Below the pieces are notes generated by a model, which saw only the letters and a program-made list of their open reading frames with translations, was not told the origin of the DNA and made no database searches. From contig NZ_SNVW01000019.1 in the NCBI RefSeq assembly GCF_004361695.1, forward strand, positions 1 to 37,757: a stretch of DNA of 37,757 nt. The letters are read 5' to 3'. Position numbers and translations under genes: made by a program. This DNA comes from Curtobacterium flaccumfaciens. GTDB taxonomy: Bacteria > Actinomycetota > Actinomycetes > Actinomycetales > Microbacteriaceae. Positions 1 to 7,060 of the stretch are shown one piece after another; position 1 is the stretch's first letter, and every line of letters starts with the position of its first letter.

Positions 1-7
1 TGACAAT

Positions 8-40
8 GTGCACGCTGTTGAGTTCTCAAGGACCAGACGC
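8..40 (-). promoter_or_regulatory. rRNA operon leader element (16S off the left edge)
   Basis: Read on the minus strand, this stretch contains CTTGAGAACTCAACAGCG, which resembles the conserved leader found just upstream of 16S rRNA in Actinobacteria (antitermination/processing region). It implies that an rrn operon is transcribed leftward and that the 16S gene lies beyond base 1. The rRNA itself is not in the window, so this rests on recognising the leader only; similar elements also occur in rRNA spacers. Confidence 0.6.
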
Positions 41-197
41 ACTCCCCGCTCGGCACCCGAAGGATGCTCCACCAGAGAGGCTTTCGTTCTTGGTTTTCGT
101 TGCCCGGGGAAGAACCGTGGCGGACAAGATCTTCGAGTCTGTGACCCGGTGACCGTCTCGGCCGTTCCGTTCTCCGCCTCAGCGGCAACGAGTGATT

Positions 198-227
198 ACT
201 TTACGCAGAGGTGAACGGGAGCACCAA
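198..227 (-). promoter_or_regulatory. Probable rrn promoter
   Basis: On the minus strand a TTGGTG -35 (227-222) and a TAAAGT -10 (203-198) are separated by 18 bases, about 160 bases upstream of the conserved rRNA leader at 8-40. This locally AT-richer patch (around 190-206) is the only good sigma-A-like promoter between rlmN and the leader. I see no gene in 1-407; the stretch holds this promoter, the leader and hairpins. Confidence 0.45.
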
Positions 228-277
228 CCCGGGCCCGATCCCGGGCGTGTCGGCGGCGCGAGGCCCGGAAACACGCG

Positions 278-334
278 GACCTCGCACGATGCGAGGTCGG
301 GGTGGGCTCGGGTGCCCGGGCCAGGTCCGGGCAC
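278..334. other. Two hairpins between rlmN and the rrn promoter
   Basis: Two perfect inverted repeats lie in the rlmN-rrn spacer. 278-298 has 9-base arms (GACCTCGCA / TGCGAGGTC) with a 3-base loop. 312-334 has 8-base arms (GTGCCCGG / CCGGGCAC) with a 7-base loop. They follow the main rlmN terminator and may back it up, insulating the rrn promoter from read-through. Confidence 0.5.
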
Positions 335-359
335 GGGCGGACGGGCCGGGACGACGAGA

Positions 360-385
360 GGCACGGTGCGAACCCGCACCGTGCC
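360..385 (-). terminator. Terminator hairpin after rlmN
   Basis: Perfect 11-base arms (GGCACGGTGCG / CGCACCGTGCC) enclose a 4-base loop, 22 bases past the rlmN stop codon. There is no U-tract, as is common for high-GC actinobacterial terminators. Confidence 0.6.
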
Positions 386-407
386 CCCGGTCGAACGTGT
401 GGCGCGC

Positions 408-1640
408 CTACTCGGCAGCAGCCAACTGCCCGCACGCCCCGTCGATCTCCTTGCCGCGGGTGTCGCGGAGGGTCGTCGGGATGCCGGCAGCGTTGAGCCG
501 ACGGACGAACTCGTCCTGCACGTGCACCTCGGACGAGGTCCACACCGAGCCGGGCGTCGGGTTGAGCGGGATCGGGTTCACGTGCACCCAGCCCTTGCCG
601 CGCTTGTTGAGCTTCTCGGCCAGCAGGTCGGCACGCCAGGCGTGGTCGTTCATGTCCTTGATGAGCGCGTACTCGATCGAGACACGACGGCCGGTCTTGA
701 CGAAGTAGTTGTGCGCGGCGTCGATCGCCTCGTCGGCCTTCCACCGCGAGTTCACCGGGATGAGCTCGTCGCGGAGCTCGTCGTCCGGCGCGTGCAGGGA
801 CAGCGCGAAGGTCACCGGGATGTCCTCGTCGGCGAGCTTGTTGATCGCGGGGACCAACCCCACCGTCGAGATCGTGATGCCGCGGGCGCTCATGCCGAGG
901 CCGTCCGGCTGCGGCGCCACCATGATGCGCACGGCGTCCATCACGCGCTTGTAGTTCGCGAGCGGCTCCCCCATGCCCATGAAGACGATGTTCGTCACGC
1001 GCTCGGCGTCGACGCGGTCGTTCCCGCCCTTGCGCGGGTCACCGCCGAGCTCCCCCGCCGCGATGGCCGCGTTGGCCCGGACGATCTGCTCGATGATCTC
1101 GGCCGTGGACATGTTCCGGGTGAGCCCGGCCTGCCCCGTCGCGCAGAAGGGGCAGTTCATGCCGCAGCCGGCCTGGGACGAGACGCACAGCGTGATGCGC
1201 CCCGGGTACCGCATGAGGACCGACTCGACGAGGGCCCCGTCGTGCAGCTTCCAGAGGAACTTGATCGTGTCGCCCTTGTCCGTCGCCAGCCGTCGGGTCT
1301 CGGTGAGGAGCGGCGGCAGCATCCCGGCGACGAGTTCCTCGCGCTGGGCGGCCGGCAGGTCCGTCATCGTGGCCGGGTCGGACGAGTAGTGCGTGAAGTA
1401 GTGCGTCGACAGCTGCTTGGCGCGGAAGCCGGGCAGGCCGAGTTCCTTGACCTTCGCGACGCGTTCCTCGACCGTCATGTCCGCGAGGTGGACCGGCGGC
1501 TTCCCCTTCTTCGGGGAGGCGAACTGCAGGAGCGGACGACCCTCGGTGTCGGTCGCCTGCTTCCAGCCCTCGGTGCGCGGACGCACCTGCGGCCGAGCAG
1601 ACTGCTGCTGTTCGAACGGGGTGCGGGTCTCGGAGGCCAT
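408..1640 (-). CDS. rlmN: 23S rRNA (adenine-2503-C2)-methyltransferase RlmN
   Basis: This radical-SAM enzyme methylates C2 of A2503 in 23S rRNA (and A37 of some tRNAs in the family). The 410-residue protein shows the radical-SAM cluster motif CGMNCPFC (Cys about 159, 163 and 166), a preceding Cys at about 152 and the C-terminal Cys at about 403 in GACGQ. The last two match the paired catalytic cysteines of RlmN. The SAM-binding GMGEP motif is also present (about 223). Length is normal for actinobacterial RlmN. I chose the ATG at 1640 because a TATCCT -10 box ends exactly 6 bases upstream, which suggests a leaderless mRNA; a GTG one codon earlier is also open. The gene lies downstream of the NlpC/P60 gene on the same strand and upstream of the inferred rrn operon. 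Confidence 0.95.
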   Translation of the reverse strand: MASETRTPFEQQQSARPQVRPRTEGWKQATDTEGRPLLQFASPKKGKPPVHLADMTVEERVAKVKELGLPGFRAKQLSTHYFTHYSSDPATMTDLPAAQREELVAGMLPPLLTETRRLATDKGDTIKFLWKLHDGALVESVLMRYPGRITLCVSSQAGCGMNCPFCATGQAGLTRNMSTAEIIEQIVRANAAIAAGELGGDPRKGGNDRVDAERVTNIVFMGMGEPLANYKRVMDAVRIMVAPQPDGLGMSARGITISTVGLVPAINKLADEDIPVTFALSLHAPDDELRDELIPVNSRWKADEAIDAAHNYFVKTGRRVSIEYALIKDMNDHAWRADLLAEKLNKRGKGWVHVNPIPLNPTPGSVWTSSEVHVQDEFVRRLNAAGIPTTLRDTRGKEIDGACGQLAAAE

Positions 1641-1646
1641 CACTCC

Positions 1647-1663
1647 AGGATACGGGATCCCGT
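1647..1663 (-). promoter_or_regulatory. rlmN -10 box with upstream palindrome
   Basis: TATCCT on the minus strand (1652-1647) ends 6 bases before the rlmN ATG. It abuts the 12-base perfect palindrome ACGGGATCCCGT (1652-1663), which overlaps the NlpC stop codon. The palindrome could be an operator or chance. Confidence 0.4.
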
Positions 1664-2694
1664 CAGCTGCCCGCGGGGAGGACCCGGGCGAAGTGGTGCG
1701 CGGCCGAGTACATCGGCACGATGTCGACCGGGTCGCCGGGGTGTGGCGCCTGCAGCACGAGGCCGTCGCCGAGGAAGATCCCGACGTGGTCTTCGTTGTC
1801 GTAGACGACGAGGTCGCCCGGCTGCGCCTCGGACTCCGGGATGGTCGTCGCGGCGGCGTCCTGGGTCGGCACGTAGTGGACGAGCGGGATGCCGACGGCT
1901 GCGTACGCCACCATCGTCAGACCCGAGCAGTCGATGCCCTGGTGGCTCGCGCCGCCCTCGACGTACGGGTCGCCCATGTACTGCAAGGCGGTCGACACGA
2001 CGGTCGCCCGGTCGCCGCCGGCGGAGAGCACCTTCGAGATGGCGTCCTCGGCCCGCTGGGTGCTCACGCCGAACTTCGTCACGATGGTCGGGTAGGACAC
2101 GATCGTCGTGGTGGTGGTCATGCCGTCGGTCTGCACGACGGGGACCTGCACGTCGCGGGCGACGGTGTACGTCTGCGCCAGCTGCGAGGTCGTGGTGCCG
2201 TGGTGGGACTCGGTCGACGGGGTGGCGGCGTTCGCCGGGACGGCCAGCGTCAGGCTCGAGGTCACGGCGAGGGCGGGTGCCAGGAGGACGGCGGCGCGCT
2301 TCGCGTTCGCGGCGCGCCGGATGTGCTTCGGGTCCGCGGCGCGCTCGGCGCGGAGGGCAGCCGACCGGCTCAGCACGGCGGTGCCGGCGACGGCGGTCGA
2401 GGCGACCGGGCGGTGCTGCGCGAGTGAGACGGTCCGTGCTGGCTTCGTGTGCTCCACGAAGGTCGACCGGGCGACGGCGGGACCGAACGCCGAGCGACGA
2501 CCGCGGGGGCGACGCAGCTCGGCCGGAGCGGGAGCGGCAGCGGGAGCAGGACCCGGAGCCGGCGCAACGACAGCCGCGGCCACGACAGCAGCAGGCGGCG
2601 CCGGAGCAGGAGCAGGAGCAGCAGGCGGCGCAGGAGCAGGAGCAGCGGGAGTGACGACGGCGTCGGGTACTGCGGGGAGTGCGTGGCGTCCCAT
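1663..2694 (-). CDS. NlpC/P60 family peptidoglycan endopeptidase
   Basis: This is a predicted secreted cysteine peptidase that cleaves peptidoglycan stem peptides (gamma-D-Glu/diaminoacid type in this family). The 343-residue protein has a Pro/Ala-rich N-terminal region (1-60), basic stretches, and a hydrophobic segment at about 134-154 ending in a signal-peptidase-like ANA|ATP. A spacer follows, then the NlpC/P60 domain (about 225-343) with Cys256 in the DCSGLT motif, His303 in DHVGIF and a third polar residue (His318). The start at 2694 is supported by AAGGA upstream. The oddity is the roughly 130 residues before the export signal, which would be cytoplasmic if the annotated start is right. 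A leader hairpin precedes the gene. Confidence 0.88.
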   Translation of the reverse strand: MGRHALPAVPDAVVTPAAPAPAPPAAPAPAPAPPAAVVAAAVVAPAPGPAPAAAPAPAELRRPRGRRSAFGPAVARSTFVEHTKPARTVSLAQHRPVASTAVAGTAVLSRSAALRAERAADPKHIRRAANAKRAAVLLAPALAVTSSLTLAVPANAATPSTESHHGTTTSQLAQTYTVARDVQVPVVQTDGMTTTTTIVSYPTIVTKFGVSTQRAEDAISKVLSAGGDRATVVSTALQYMGDPYVEGGASHQGIDCSGLTMVAYAAVGIPLVHYVPTQDAAATTIPESEAQPGDLVVYDNEDHVGIFLGDGLVLQAPHPGDPVDIVPMYSAAHHFARVLPAGS

Positions 2695-2703
2695 GGTTCC
2701 TTC

Positions 2704-2724
2704 CGGGTCGGACGAGCCGACCCG
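2704..2724 (-). other. 5'-UTR hairpin of the NlpC/P60 gene
   Basis: Inverted repeat CGGGTCGG / CCGACCCG with a 5-base loop, ending about 9 bases upstream of the start codon. It could occlude or stabilise the ribosome-binding region. No ydaO (c-di-AMP) riboswitch core was recognisable in the spacer. Confidence 0.4.
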
Positions 2725-2872
2725 AGCAGGTGATCAGGCGACTCGGGAAGATAACGTATTGGTCACGAACCTGATCTCGGCTGGGCAGGAGCGGAGGGTT
2801 CCTGCGGTTCGTCACAGGGACGGCCGTTCCTCGCAGCCCGCTCCGACCCCGTCCCGAGGCGTCGTCGAGCAT

Positions 2873-2891
2873 CGCTCGGGTGACCCGAGCG
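2873..2891 (-). terminator. Terminator hairpin after the PPOX-fold gene
   Basis: Perfect 8-base arms CGCTCGGG / CCCGAGCG with a 3-base loop, 15 bases downstream of the stop codon at 2907 on the minus strand. Confidence 0.55.
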
Positions 2892-2906
2892 CCCTGGAGC
2901 CCGCCG

Positions 2907-3641
2907 TCATGCGGGCGTGGGCCGCATGACGGCGGTGATCCGCGCCTCCCGGTCGGCCGCCAGCCCGTCGAGCCGAGCCGCGAGCGCGCGGACCGACCCG
3001 TCGACCGGCGCGTCCCCCGAAACGTCCCCCGCGATCGGTGCCCCGGCCCGGACGGCGAGCGGCAGGACGCCGGCCCAGACCGCGTGGTCCTCGCCGTCGT
3101 CCGCCGCCTCGCCGACGCCGGCCGCACGGATCTTCACGCTGGCCCGGTCGAGCGGGAGCTGCAGGACCTGGGTGGCGCGGACCTCCTTGGCGGTCATCTC
3201 GCGGACCTCGTCGCGTCGACCGGGCATGAGGTGGTCGGCGATCTGCCAGAGCGCCTCGGTCCGGAGGGCGTCGGGCACCACGGTCGCGTTCCCGACGACC
3301 ATCGCGCTCCGGTAGTTCGCCGAGCTGTCGAAGGTCGAGCGCGCGAACACGAGCCCGTCGACGTGCGTCACGGTCGCGGACACCGGGATGCCCGCGGCTC
3401 CGGCGTCGAGGAACAGTCCCCCGCCGGTCGAGCCGTGCAGCAGCAGGACGGGTCCGGCTCCGAGGTCGCCGACGCCGCAGAGGAAGGGCAGGACGATCGG
3501 GTGGCCACCGCGGACGAAGCCGGCGTGGGCGACGATCGCCTCGGCCAGGACGGCGGACAGGTCCGCCGGGTCGTGGGACTGCCGGTCGCGCAGGCGACGG
3601 ACGGTGAGCGAGGGGTCGGACGGGAGGCTCGTGGTGCGCAT
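2907..3641 (-). CDS. Pyridoxamine 5'-phosphate oxidase-fold flavoprotein
   Basis: The 244-residue protein looks like an FMN-binding split-barrel (PPOX-like) protein of the FMN_bind_2 type often paired with MocR regulators. Visible features are the N-terminal RLRDRQSHD, followed by a strand-rich barrel with HGSTGGG, the TVTHVDGLVFARS stretch and the NYRSAMVVG segment. Family members bind FMN or heme; the exact reaction is not evident from sequence. The ATG at 3641 is preferred because a TAGCGT -10 ends 7 bases upstream and the family N-terminus fits; the open frame continues upstream to 3845 but without homology. The gene is divergent from the MocR regulator and shares a control region with it, so that regulator is likely to control it, probably in response to a B6 vitamer or amine. 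Confidence 0.75.
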   Translation of the reverse strand: MRTTSLPSDPSLTVRRLRDRQSHDPADLSAVLAEAIVAHAGFVRGGHPIVLPFLCGVGDLGAGPVLLLHGSTGGGLFLDAGAAGIPVSATVTHVDGLVFARSTFDSSANYRSAMVVGNATVVPDALRTEALWQIADHLMPGRRDEVREMTAKEVRATQVLQLPLDRASVKIRAAGVGEAADDGEDHAVWAGVLPLAVRAGAPIAGDVSGDAPVDGSVRALAARLDGLAADREARITAVMRPTPA

Positions 3642-3648
3642 GCGAGCA

Positions 3649-3683
3649 ACGCTAGGGTCGAGAGTGGTCCGGTTTTTGGACCA
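3649..3683. promoter_or_regulatory. Overlapping divergent -10 boxes and MocR/PdxR-type operator
   Basis: TAGCGT (minus, 3654-3649) serves the PPOX-fold gene and TAGGGT (plus, 3653-3658) serves the MocR gene; the two boxes share two bases. The inverted repeat TGGTCC-N7-GGACCA (3665-3683), with a T-tract centre, covers the PPOX -35 region. It resembles operators of PdxR-type MocR proteins. A second TGGACCAG copy lies at 3701-3708, 24 bases after the one at 3677. Confidence 0.6.
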
Positions 3684-5244
3684 GATCGGCGGACTCCGGA
3701 TGGACCAGTCGGACGGCATGGGCGGCAAGACCGCGGGGGTCGTCGCGCGGGTGCGCACGATGGTGCGGGACGGCACGCTCGTCGCCGGAGACGCCCTGCC
3801 CTCGACGCGCGCGCTGGCGGCCGAGCTCGGGGTGGCTCGGGGCACGGTCGTCGCGGCCTACGAACAGCTCGACGGCGAGGGGTGGATCCGGACGCGCCAG
3901 GGTGCGGCGGCGCGGGTGGCCGAGGGGGTGCCGGTCGGTCCGGCCGCGGGGACCACGCGGCGAGCGCCGACGGGTCGGGGCCCGGCGACGCACACCGCGG
4001 GGGCGACCAACGCCGGAGCCGGAGCCGGAGCCGGTGCCGGTGCCGGTGCCCGAGCCGGTGCCGGTGCCGGTGCCGGTGCCGGTGCCGGTGCCCGAGCCGG
4101 TGCCGGTGCCGCGACGCCGTCCGGGCCCCTGCTCGACTGCCGCCCGGGGATCCCCGCCGTCACCGCGATCGCACAGCGCGACTGGCGAGCGGCATGGCGC
4201 GCCGCGGCCGACGCCCCGCTGCGGAACGCACTCTCGGACCCGCTCGGGCTGCCGGAGCTCCGCGCGCAGATCGCCGCGCAGGCCGGGCTGAGCCGCGGGT
4301 TCGCCCCCGACGTGGACCGGGTGGTCGTGACGGGTGGGACCTCGGAGGCGCTGTCCCTGGTCGTCGAGGGGCTCCGGACACACCTCGGACGGGCGCCGGT
4401 GATCGTCGTCGAGGACCCCGGCTACCGCTCCGGTCGCCGGTCCATGACGAGTGCGGGTGCCGTGCTCGTCGGGGTTCCGGTGGACGAGGACGGGCTCGAC
4501 CTCGACGCGCTCGAGGCGGCGGGTGCGGTCGACGCCGTCGTGGTCACGCCCACGCACCAGTACCCGCTCGGCTCCGTCATGCCCGTGGCCCGCCGGCACC
4601 GGCTGCTCGGGTGGGCGGCACGCACGGGCACGGTGGTGGTCGAGGACGACTACGACTCCGAGTTCCGGCACCGTGGAAGCCCGGTGCCCGCGCTGGCGGC
4701 GCTCGACACCGCCGGCGTCGTCCTGCACGTCGGCGGCTTCTCGAAGACGTTCGACCCCCGACTCCGCTGCGGGTGGCTGGTGCTGCCGTCCGGCACCGCG
4801 GCGGACGCCGTCGCCGCCGCGCGCACCGCGCGGGGGCCGGTCGTCGCCGAGCCCGTCCAGGTCGCGCTCGCGCACCTGCTGCGGACGGGCGCGCTCCGCC
4901 GTCACCTCGGTCGGGTCCGCCGCGACTACACGCACCGCCGTGAGCGCATCGCCGCACGACTCGACGGGGTCACGGGCCTGGAGGCGCGTGCCCTGAACGG
5001 CGGCCTGCACGCGGTGGTCACGTGGTCGGCTCCGGTGACCGCACGGGCGGTGGTGGCCCGGATGGCGACGGTCGGGGTCCTCGTGAGTGCGCTCGACGAG
5101 TACGAGGTCGCTCCGGGCAGTGCGCCCGCCGGCGTGGTCCTCGGGTACGGCGCCCTGACGATGCCGCAGCTCGACCGGGCGCTCGACGTGCTGCTCGGGG
5201 CACTCCGGGTGCCCGCGCGCGGGGTCGGGGTCGGGGTCGGCTGA
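3664..5244 (+). CDS. MocR/PdxR-type transcriptional regulator (GntR wHTH + aminotransferase domain)
   Basis: This PLP-dependent regulator has an N-terminal GntR winged helix (roughly residues 28-95, with LPSTRALAAELGVARGTVV). A long Ala/Gly linker (about 117-149) is encoded by a hexanucleotide repeat. The fold-type I aminotransferase domain includes VTPTHQYPLG, EDDYDSEF and the PLP-lysine in FSKTFDPRLRCGW (codon at 4744). I favour GTG 3664 because family members carry some ten residues before the MDQ region and TAGGGT ends 5 bases upstream. ATG 3700 is the alternative, shortening the protein by 12 residues. The protein ends 8 bases before the convergent hydrolase stop. It probably autoregulates and controls the divergent PPOX-fold gene. 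The effector is unknown. Confidence 0.85.
   Translation: MVRFLDQIGGLRMDQSDGMGGKTAGVVARVRTMVRDGTLVAGDALPSTRALAAELGVARGTVVAAYEQLDGEGWIRTRQGAAARVAEGVPVGPAAGTTRRAPTGRGPATHTAGATNAGAGAGAGAGAGARAGAGAGAGAGAGARAGAGAATPSGPLLDCRPGIPAVTAIAQRDWRAAWRAAADAPLRNALSDPLGLPELRAQIAAQAGLSRGFAPDVDRVVVTGGTSEALSLVVEGLRTHLGRAPVIVVEDPGYRSGRRSMTSAGAVLVGVPVDEDGLDLDALEAAGAVDAVVVTPTHQYPLGSVMPVARRHRLLGWAARTGTVVVEDDYDSEFRHRGSPVPALAALDTAGVVLHVGGFSKTFDPRLRCGWLVLPSGTAADAVAAARTARGPVVAEPVQVALAHLLRTGALRRHLGRVRRDYTHRRERIAARLDGVTGLEARALNGGLHAVVTWSAPVTARAVVARMATVGVLVSALDEYEVAPGSAPAGVVLGYGALTMPQLDRALDVLLGALRVPARGVGVGVG
4012..4110 (+). repeat. Hexanucleotide repeat inside the MocR linker
   Basis: About 16 tandem GCCGGA/GCCGGT hexamers, interrupted by GCCCGA at regular 36-base intervals, encode an Ala-Gly(-Ala-Arg) linker. 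Unit changes by slippage would stay in frame and alter linker length only. Confidence 0.9.
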
Positions 5245-5252
5245 GGCTGGCG

Positions 5253-6134
5253 TCAGTCGAGGCCGAGTCGCAGGTGGTCCCGGACCCGCTCCTGCACGGC
5301 TTCGGCGTCGCGGTGCGCCCAGAGCGCGAAGTGGGTCCCGCCGGGCAGGGTGAGGAGTTCGGCGCCGGGGACCTCGGCAGCGGCCCGGGCGCTGTGCGAC
5401 GGGTCGACGTCGGTGTCCGCGTCGCCGTGCACGAGCAGCGTCGGGGCGTGGACGTCGTCGAGGCCCAGGTCCGTCACCGCGCCGAGCGTGCGCACGTCGT
5501 TGTCCCACCCGGGGCGGTGCCGTCCCGAGGTGTTGCCCGTCGTCGCGAGGTCGAGCACGAACGCGCGGCGGCCCGGGTCGGCGAGGACGCCGCGCACGTG
5601 CTCGCCGAGTGCTGCTCCCCGGAGCGAGCTCACGCCGGCCTCGGCAGACCGCACCACCACGGCCGGTGCCACCCGGGCCGCGGCGCGCGCGAGGGCCGCC
5701 CCCACCCGGGTGTGCGTGACGACCCACTCGAGCGGCCCGGGGTGCGGCGGGGTCCACCGCCCGGAGAGTCCGGCCGCCACGACGAGCGAGCGGACGCGGT
5801 CCGGGTGCCGGGCGGCGAAGCGGTAGGCGGCCGGGCCCCCACCGGACCACGCGAGCACCGCGACCCGGTCGATGCCGAGCTCGTCGAGCACGACGGCGTA
5901 GCGGTCGGCCTCGTCGTCCAGCGACGCGTGGTCGGGGTCGAGGGGTGTGCCGAGGTACCCGGGCCGTGACAGCGTGACGACGCGGAAACCGTCGGAGGGC
6001 AGGAAGCGCGCCATGATCTCGGCACCGTCGATGCCCCCCGGTGTGCCGTGCACGACGAGGACGGGCGCCCCGTCTCCGCGGACGGCGACCTCGGTCCGCG
6101 CCGCGTCGGCGGCCGGACGCGTCTCGGACTGCAT
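5253..6134 (-). CDS. Alpha/beta-hydrolase
   Basis: A 293-residue alpha/beta-hydrolase fold protein with the oxyanion motif VVHGTPGG (near residue 30), nucleophile elbow AWSGGG (Ser97), an acid in HGDAD (about Asp240) and the catalytic His268 in GGTHFAL. No signal peptide or membrane segment was seen, so it is probably cytoplasmic. The substrate cannot be told; the family includes esterases, epoxide hydrolases and C-C hydrolases. The ATG at 6134 is chosen over a GTG one codon upstream because TATCGT ends 6 bases before it. It converges on the MocR gene with an 8-base gap and appears to be monocistronic. Confidence 0.8.
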   Translation of the reverse strand: MQSETRPAADAARTEVAVRGDGAPVLVVHGTPGGIDGAEIMARFLPSDGFRVVTLSRPGYLGTPLDPDHASLDDEADRYAVVLDELGIDRVAVLAWSGGGPAAYRFAARHPDRVRSLVVAAGLSGRWTPPHPGPLEWVVTHTRVGAALARAAARVAPAVVVRSAEAGVSSLRGAALGEHVRGVLADPGRRAFVLDLATTGNTSGRHRPGWDNDVRTLGAVTDLGLDDVHAPTLLVHGDADTDVDPSHSARAAAEVPGAELLTLPGGTHFALWAHRDAEAVQERVRDHLRLGLD

Positions 6135-6140
6135 CACTCG

Positions 6141-6146
6141 ACGATA
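6141..6146 (-). promoter_or_regulatory. Hydrolase -10 box (leaderless type)
   Basis: TATCGT on the minus strand ends 6 bases upstream of the ATG at 6134, the same arrangement as rlmN. Confidence 0.4.
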
Positions 6147-6178
6147 TCCGCGCGACCACGGGCCGGGCTGGACGGACG

Positions 6179-6233
6179 GGGCGGGACGGCACCGTGCCTC
6201 CCGTCCGCCCTGATGGTCGGTTCAGGACCGACC
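6179..6233 (-). terminator. Tandem hairpins after the 58-residue gene
   Basis: 6215-6233 has 7-base arms GGTCGGT / ACCGACC. 6179-6210 has 10-base arms (GGGCGGGACGG / CCGTCCGCCC, one bulge). Both follow the stop at 6265 on the minus strand and precede the hydrolase promoter. Confidence 0.45.
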
Positions 6234-6264
6234 GGAGCCGGCGCTGCGGACGCGGTCGGACGGC

Positions 6265-6441
6265 TCATCGGCGTCGCCGTCCGCGACCCTCCCGGATCTG
6301 GACGAGGTCGCCCAGCGACGGTTCCGCGTCGGTCGGCAGTGCCCACCCGCGGCGGGTGGCCTTCCTGAGGTGACGGTACGTCGTCACCTTGACGGGTTGG
6401 ACGTCGTCGTTCGAGGTGTACTTGGTGGTGTTCTTCGGCAT
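6265..6441 (-). CDS. Small basic protein of unknown function (58 residues)
   Basis: A 58-residue open frame with a clear AGGGAG Shine-Dalgarno 8 bases before ATG 6441 and a terminator after its stop. The N-terminus is polar and less GC-rich (MPKNTTKYTSNDD), the centre has HLRKATRRGW, and the C-terminus ends GRGRRRR. I do not recognise a family. The good ribosome-binding site, rare in this window, and the less biased N-terminal codons argue for a real gene. A nucleic-acid-binding role is conceivable from the basic tail but is not supported further. Confidence 0.5.
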   Translation of the reverse strand: MPKNTTKYTSNDDVQPVKVTTYRHLRKATRRGWALPTDAEPSLGDLVQIREGRGRRRR

Positions 6442-6645
6442 GTCGTGCTCCCTGGTCACGGCGCCCCGCGTGTTCGAACCGGCTCCCCCGGGCCGGATCG
6501 CGTCCCGACGGGGCACGGAACGAACCCCTGTACCCGGGAAGCTACGCGGGCTCGAGCACGACCGCGTGGCGTGGACCCGCAGTCCGCGCATGATGGACGG
6601 AGCAGGTCGGGAACGGTGGTCCGCGGCTCGGTGCGCACCGAGTCA

Positions 6646-6686
6646 GCGGTCTGGTGCGCGGCGAGTACGCGGTCTGGTGCGCGGCG
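6646..6686 (+). repeat. 18-base direct repeat upstream of the YtrA-type regulator
   Basis: GCGGTCTGGTGCGCGGCG occurs at 6646-6663 and again at 6669-6686 (23-base period, about two helical turns). The second copy sits at the expected -35 position of the gntR promoter. It could be an activator site or a duplication. Confidence 0.6.
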
Positions 6687-6690
6687 GATT

Positions 6691-6709
6691 GTTCGCATAG
6701 AATGCGAAC
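6691..6709 (+). promoter_or_regulatory. Autoregulatory operator overlapping -10 of the gntR gene
   Basis: The perfect inverted repeat GTTCGCAT-AGA-ATGCGAAC ends at the base before the ATG at 6710. TAGAAT (6698-6703) inside it is a good -10 box, 6 bases from the start codon, so the mRNA is probably leaderless and binding would block the polymerase. Position and symmetry fit autorepression by the encoded GntR protein. Confidence 0.65.
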
Positions 6710-7060
6710 ATGTTGATCACCGTCGACCCCGGGGCGAAGGCCTCGCTCGCCGAGCAGGTCGCCGCCCAGATCCGGCACGCGATCGCCCGTGGCGACCTCC
6801 GGAACGGGGAACGCCTGCCGTCCGCGCGCGACCTCGCCGCCGCGGTCGACGTCAACATGCACACGGTGCTCCGCGCGTACGCCCAGCTGCAGGACGACGG
6901 GCTCATCGAGCTGCGTCGCGGCCGCGGGGCGACGGTGCTGCGGTCCGGGAACGCCTCGTTCGACCGGCTCCGCGAACTCGTGACGGAACTCCGTGACCAG
7001 GCGGAGACCCTCGGGGTCCCGCTCGACGACCTGTACGCGATGATCAAGGGGGCACGATGA
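6710..7060 (+). CDS. GntR family regulator, YtrA-like
   Basis: The 116-residue protein is almost entirely a GntR winged helix-turn-helix (LPSARDLAAAVDVNMHTVLRAYAQL, residues about 40-65) followed by a short helical tail (EL...LGVPLDDLYAMI). That is the architecture of the YtrA subfamily, which has no large effector domain. Such regulators usually repress their own operon. The start is fixed by the operator/-10 directly upstream. The stop codon overlaps the next ATG (ATGA), so the regulator and the DUF1648 protein are translationally coupled. The effector is unknown; YtrA-type proteins often respond to cell-envelope stress. Confidence 0.85.
   Translation: MLITVDPGAKASLAEQVAAQIRHAIARGDLRNGERLPSARDLAAAVDVNMHTVLRAYAQLQDDGLIELRRGRGATVLRSGNASFDRLRELVTELRDQAETLGVPLDDLYAMIKGAR

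Noticed and set aside
192..2654. An 820-codon open frame on the plus strand
   Set aside because: It lies antisense to rlmN and the NlpC/P60 gene, has Arg/Gly/Pro-biased composition and no family motifs; it is a GC-rich shadow frame.
2695..2906. Possible ydaO (c-di-AMP) riboswitch before the NlpC/P60 gene, as in some actinobacteria
   Set aside because: No recognisable conserved core; only simple hairpins were found.
4974..4990. GGGCCTGGAGGCGCG in the MocR gene, matching one arm of the family 2 palindrome
   Set aside because: There is no second arm and it encodes a conserved-looking stretch (GLEAR); treated as chance in GC-rich code.
2880..6192. Long open frames (687 codons plus, 846 codons minus) over the PPOX, MocR and hydrolase genes
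   Set aside because: The true frames carry family motifs and catalytic residues; these do not.
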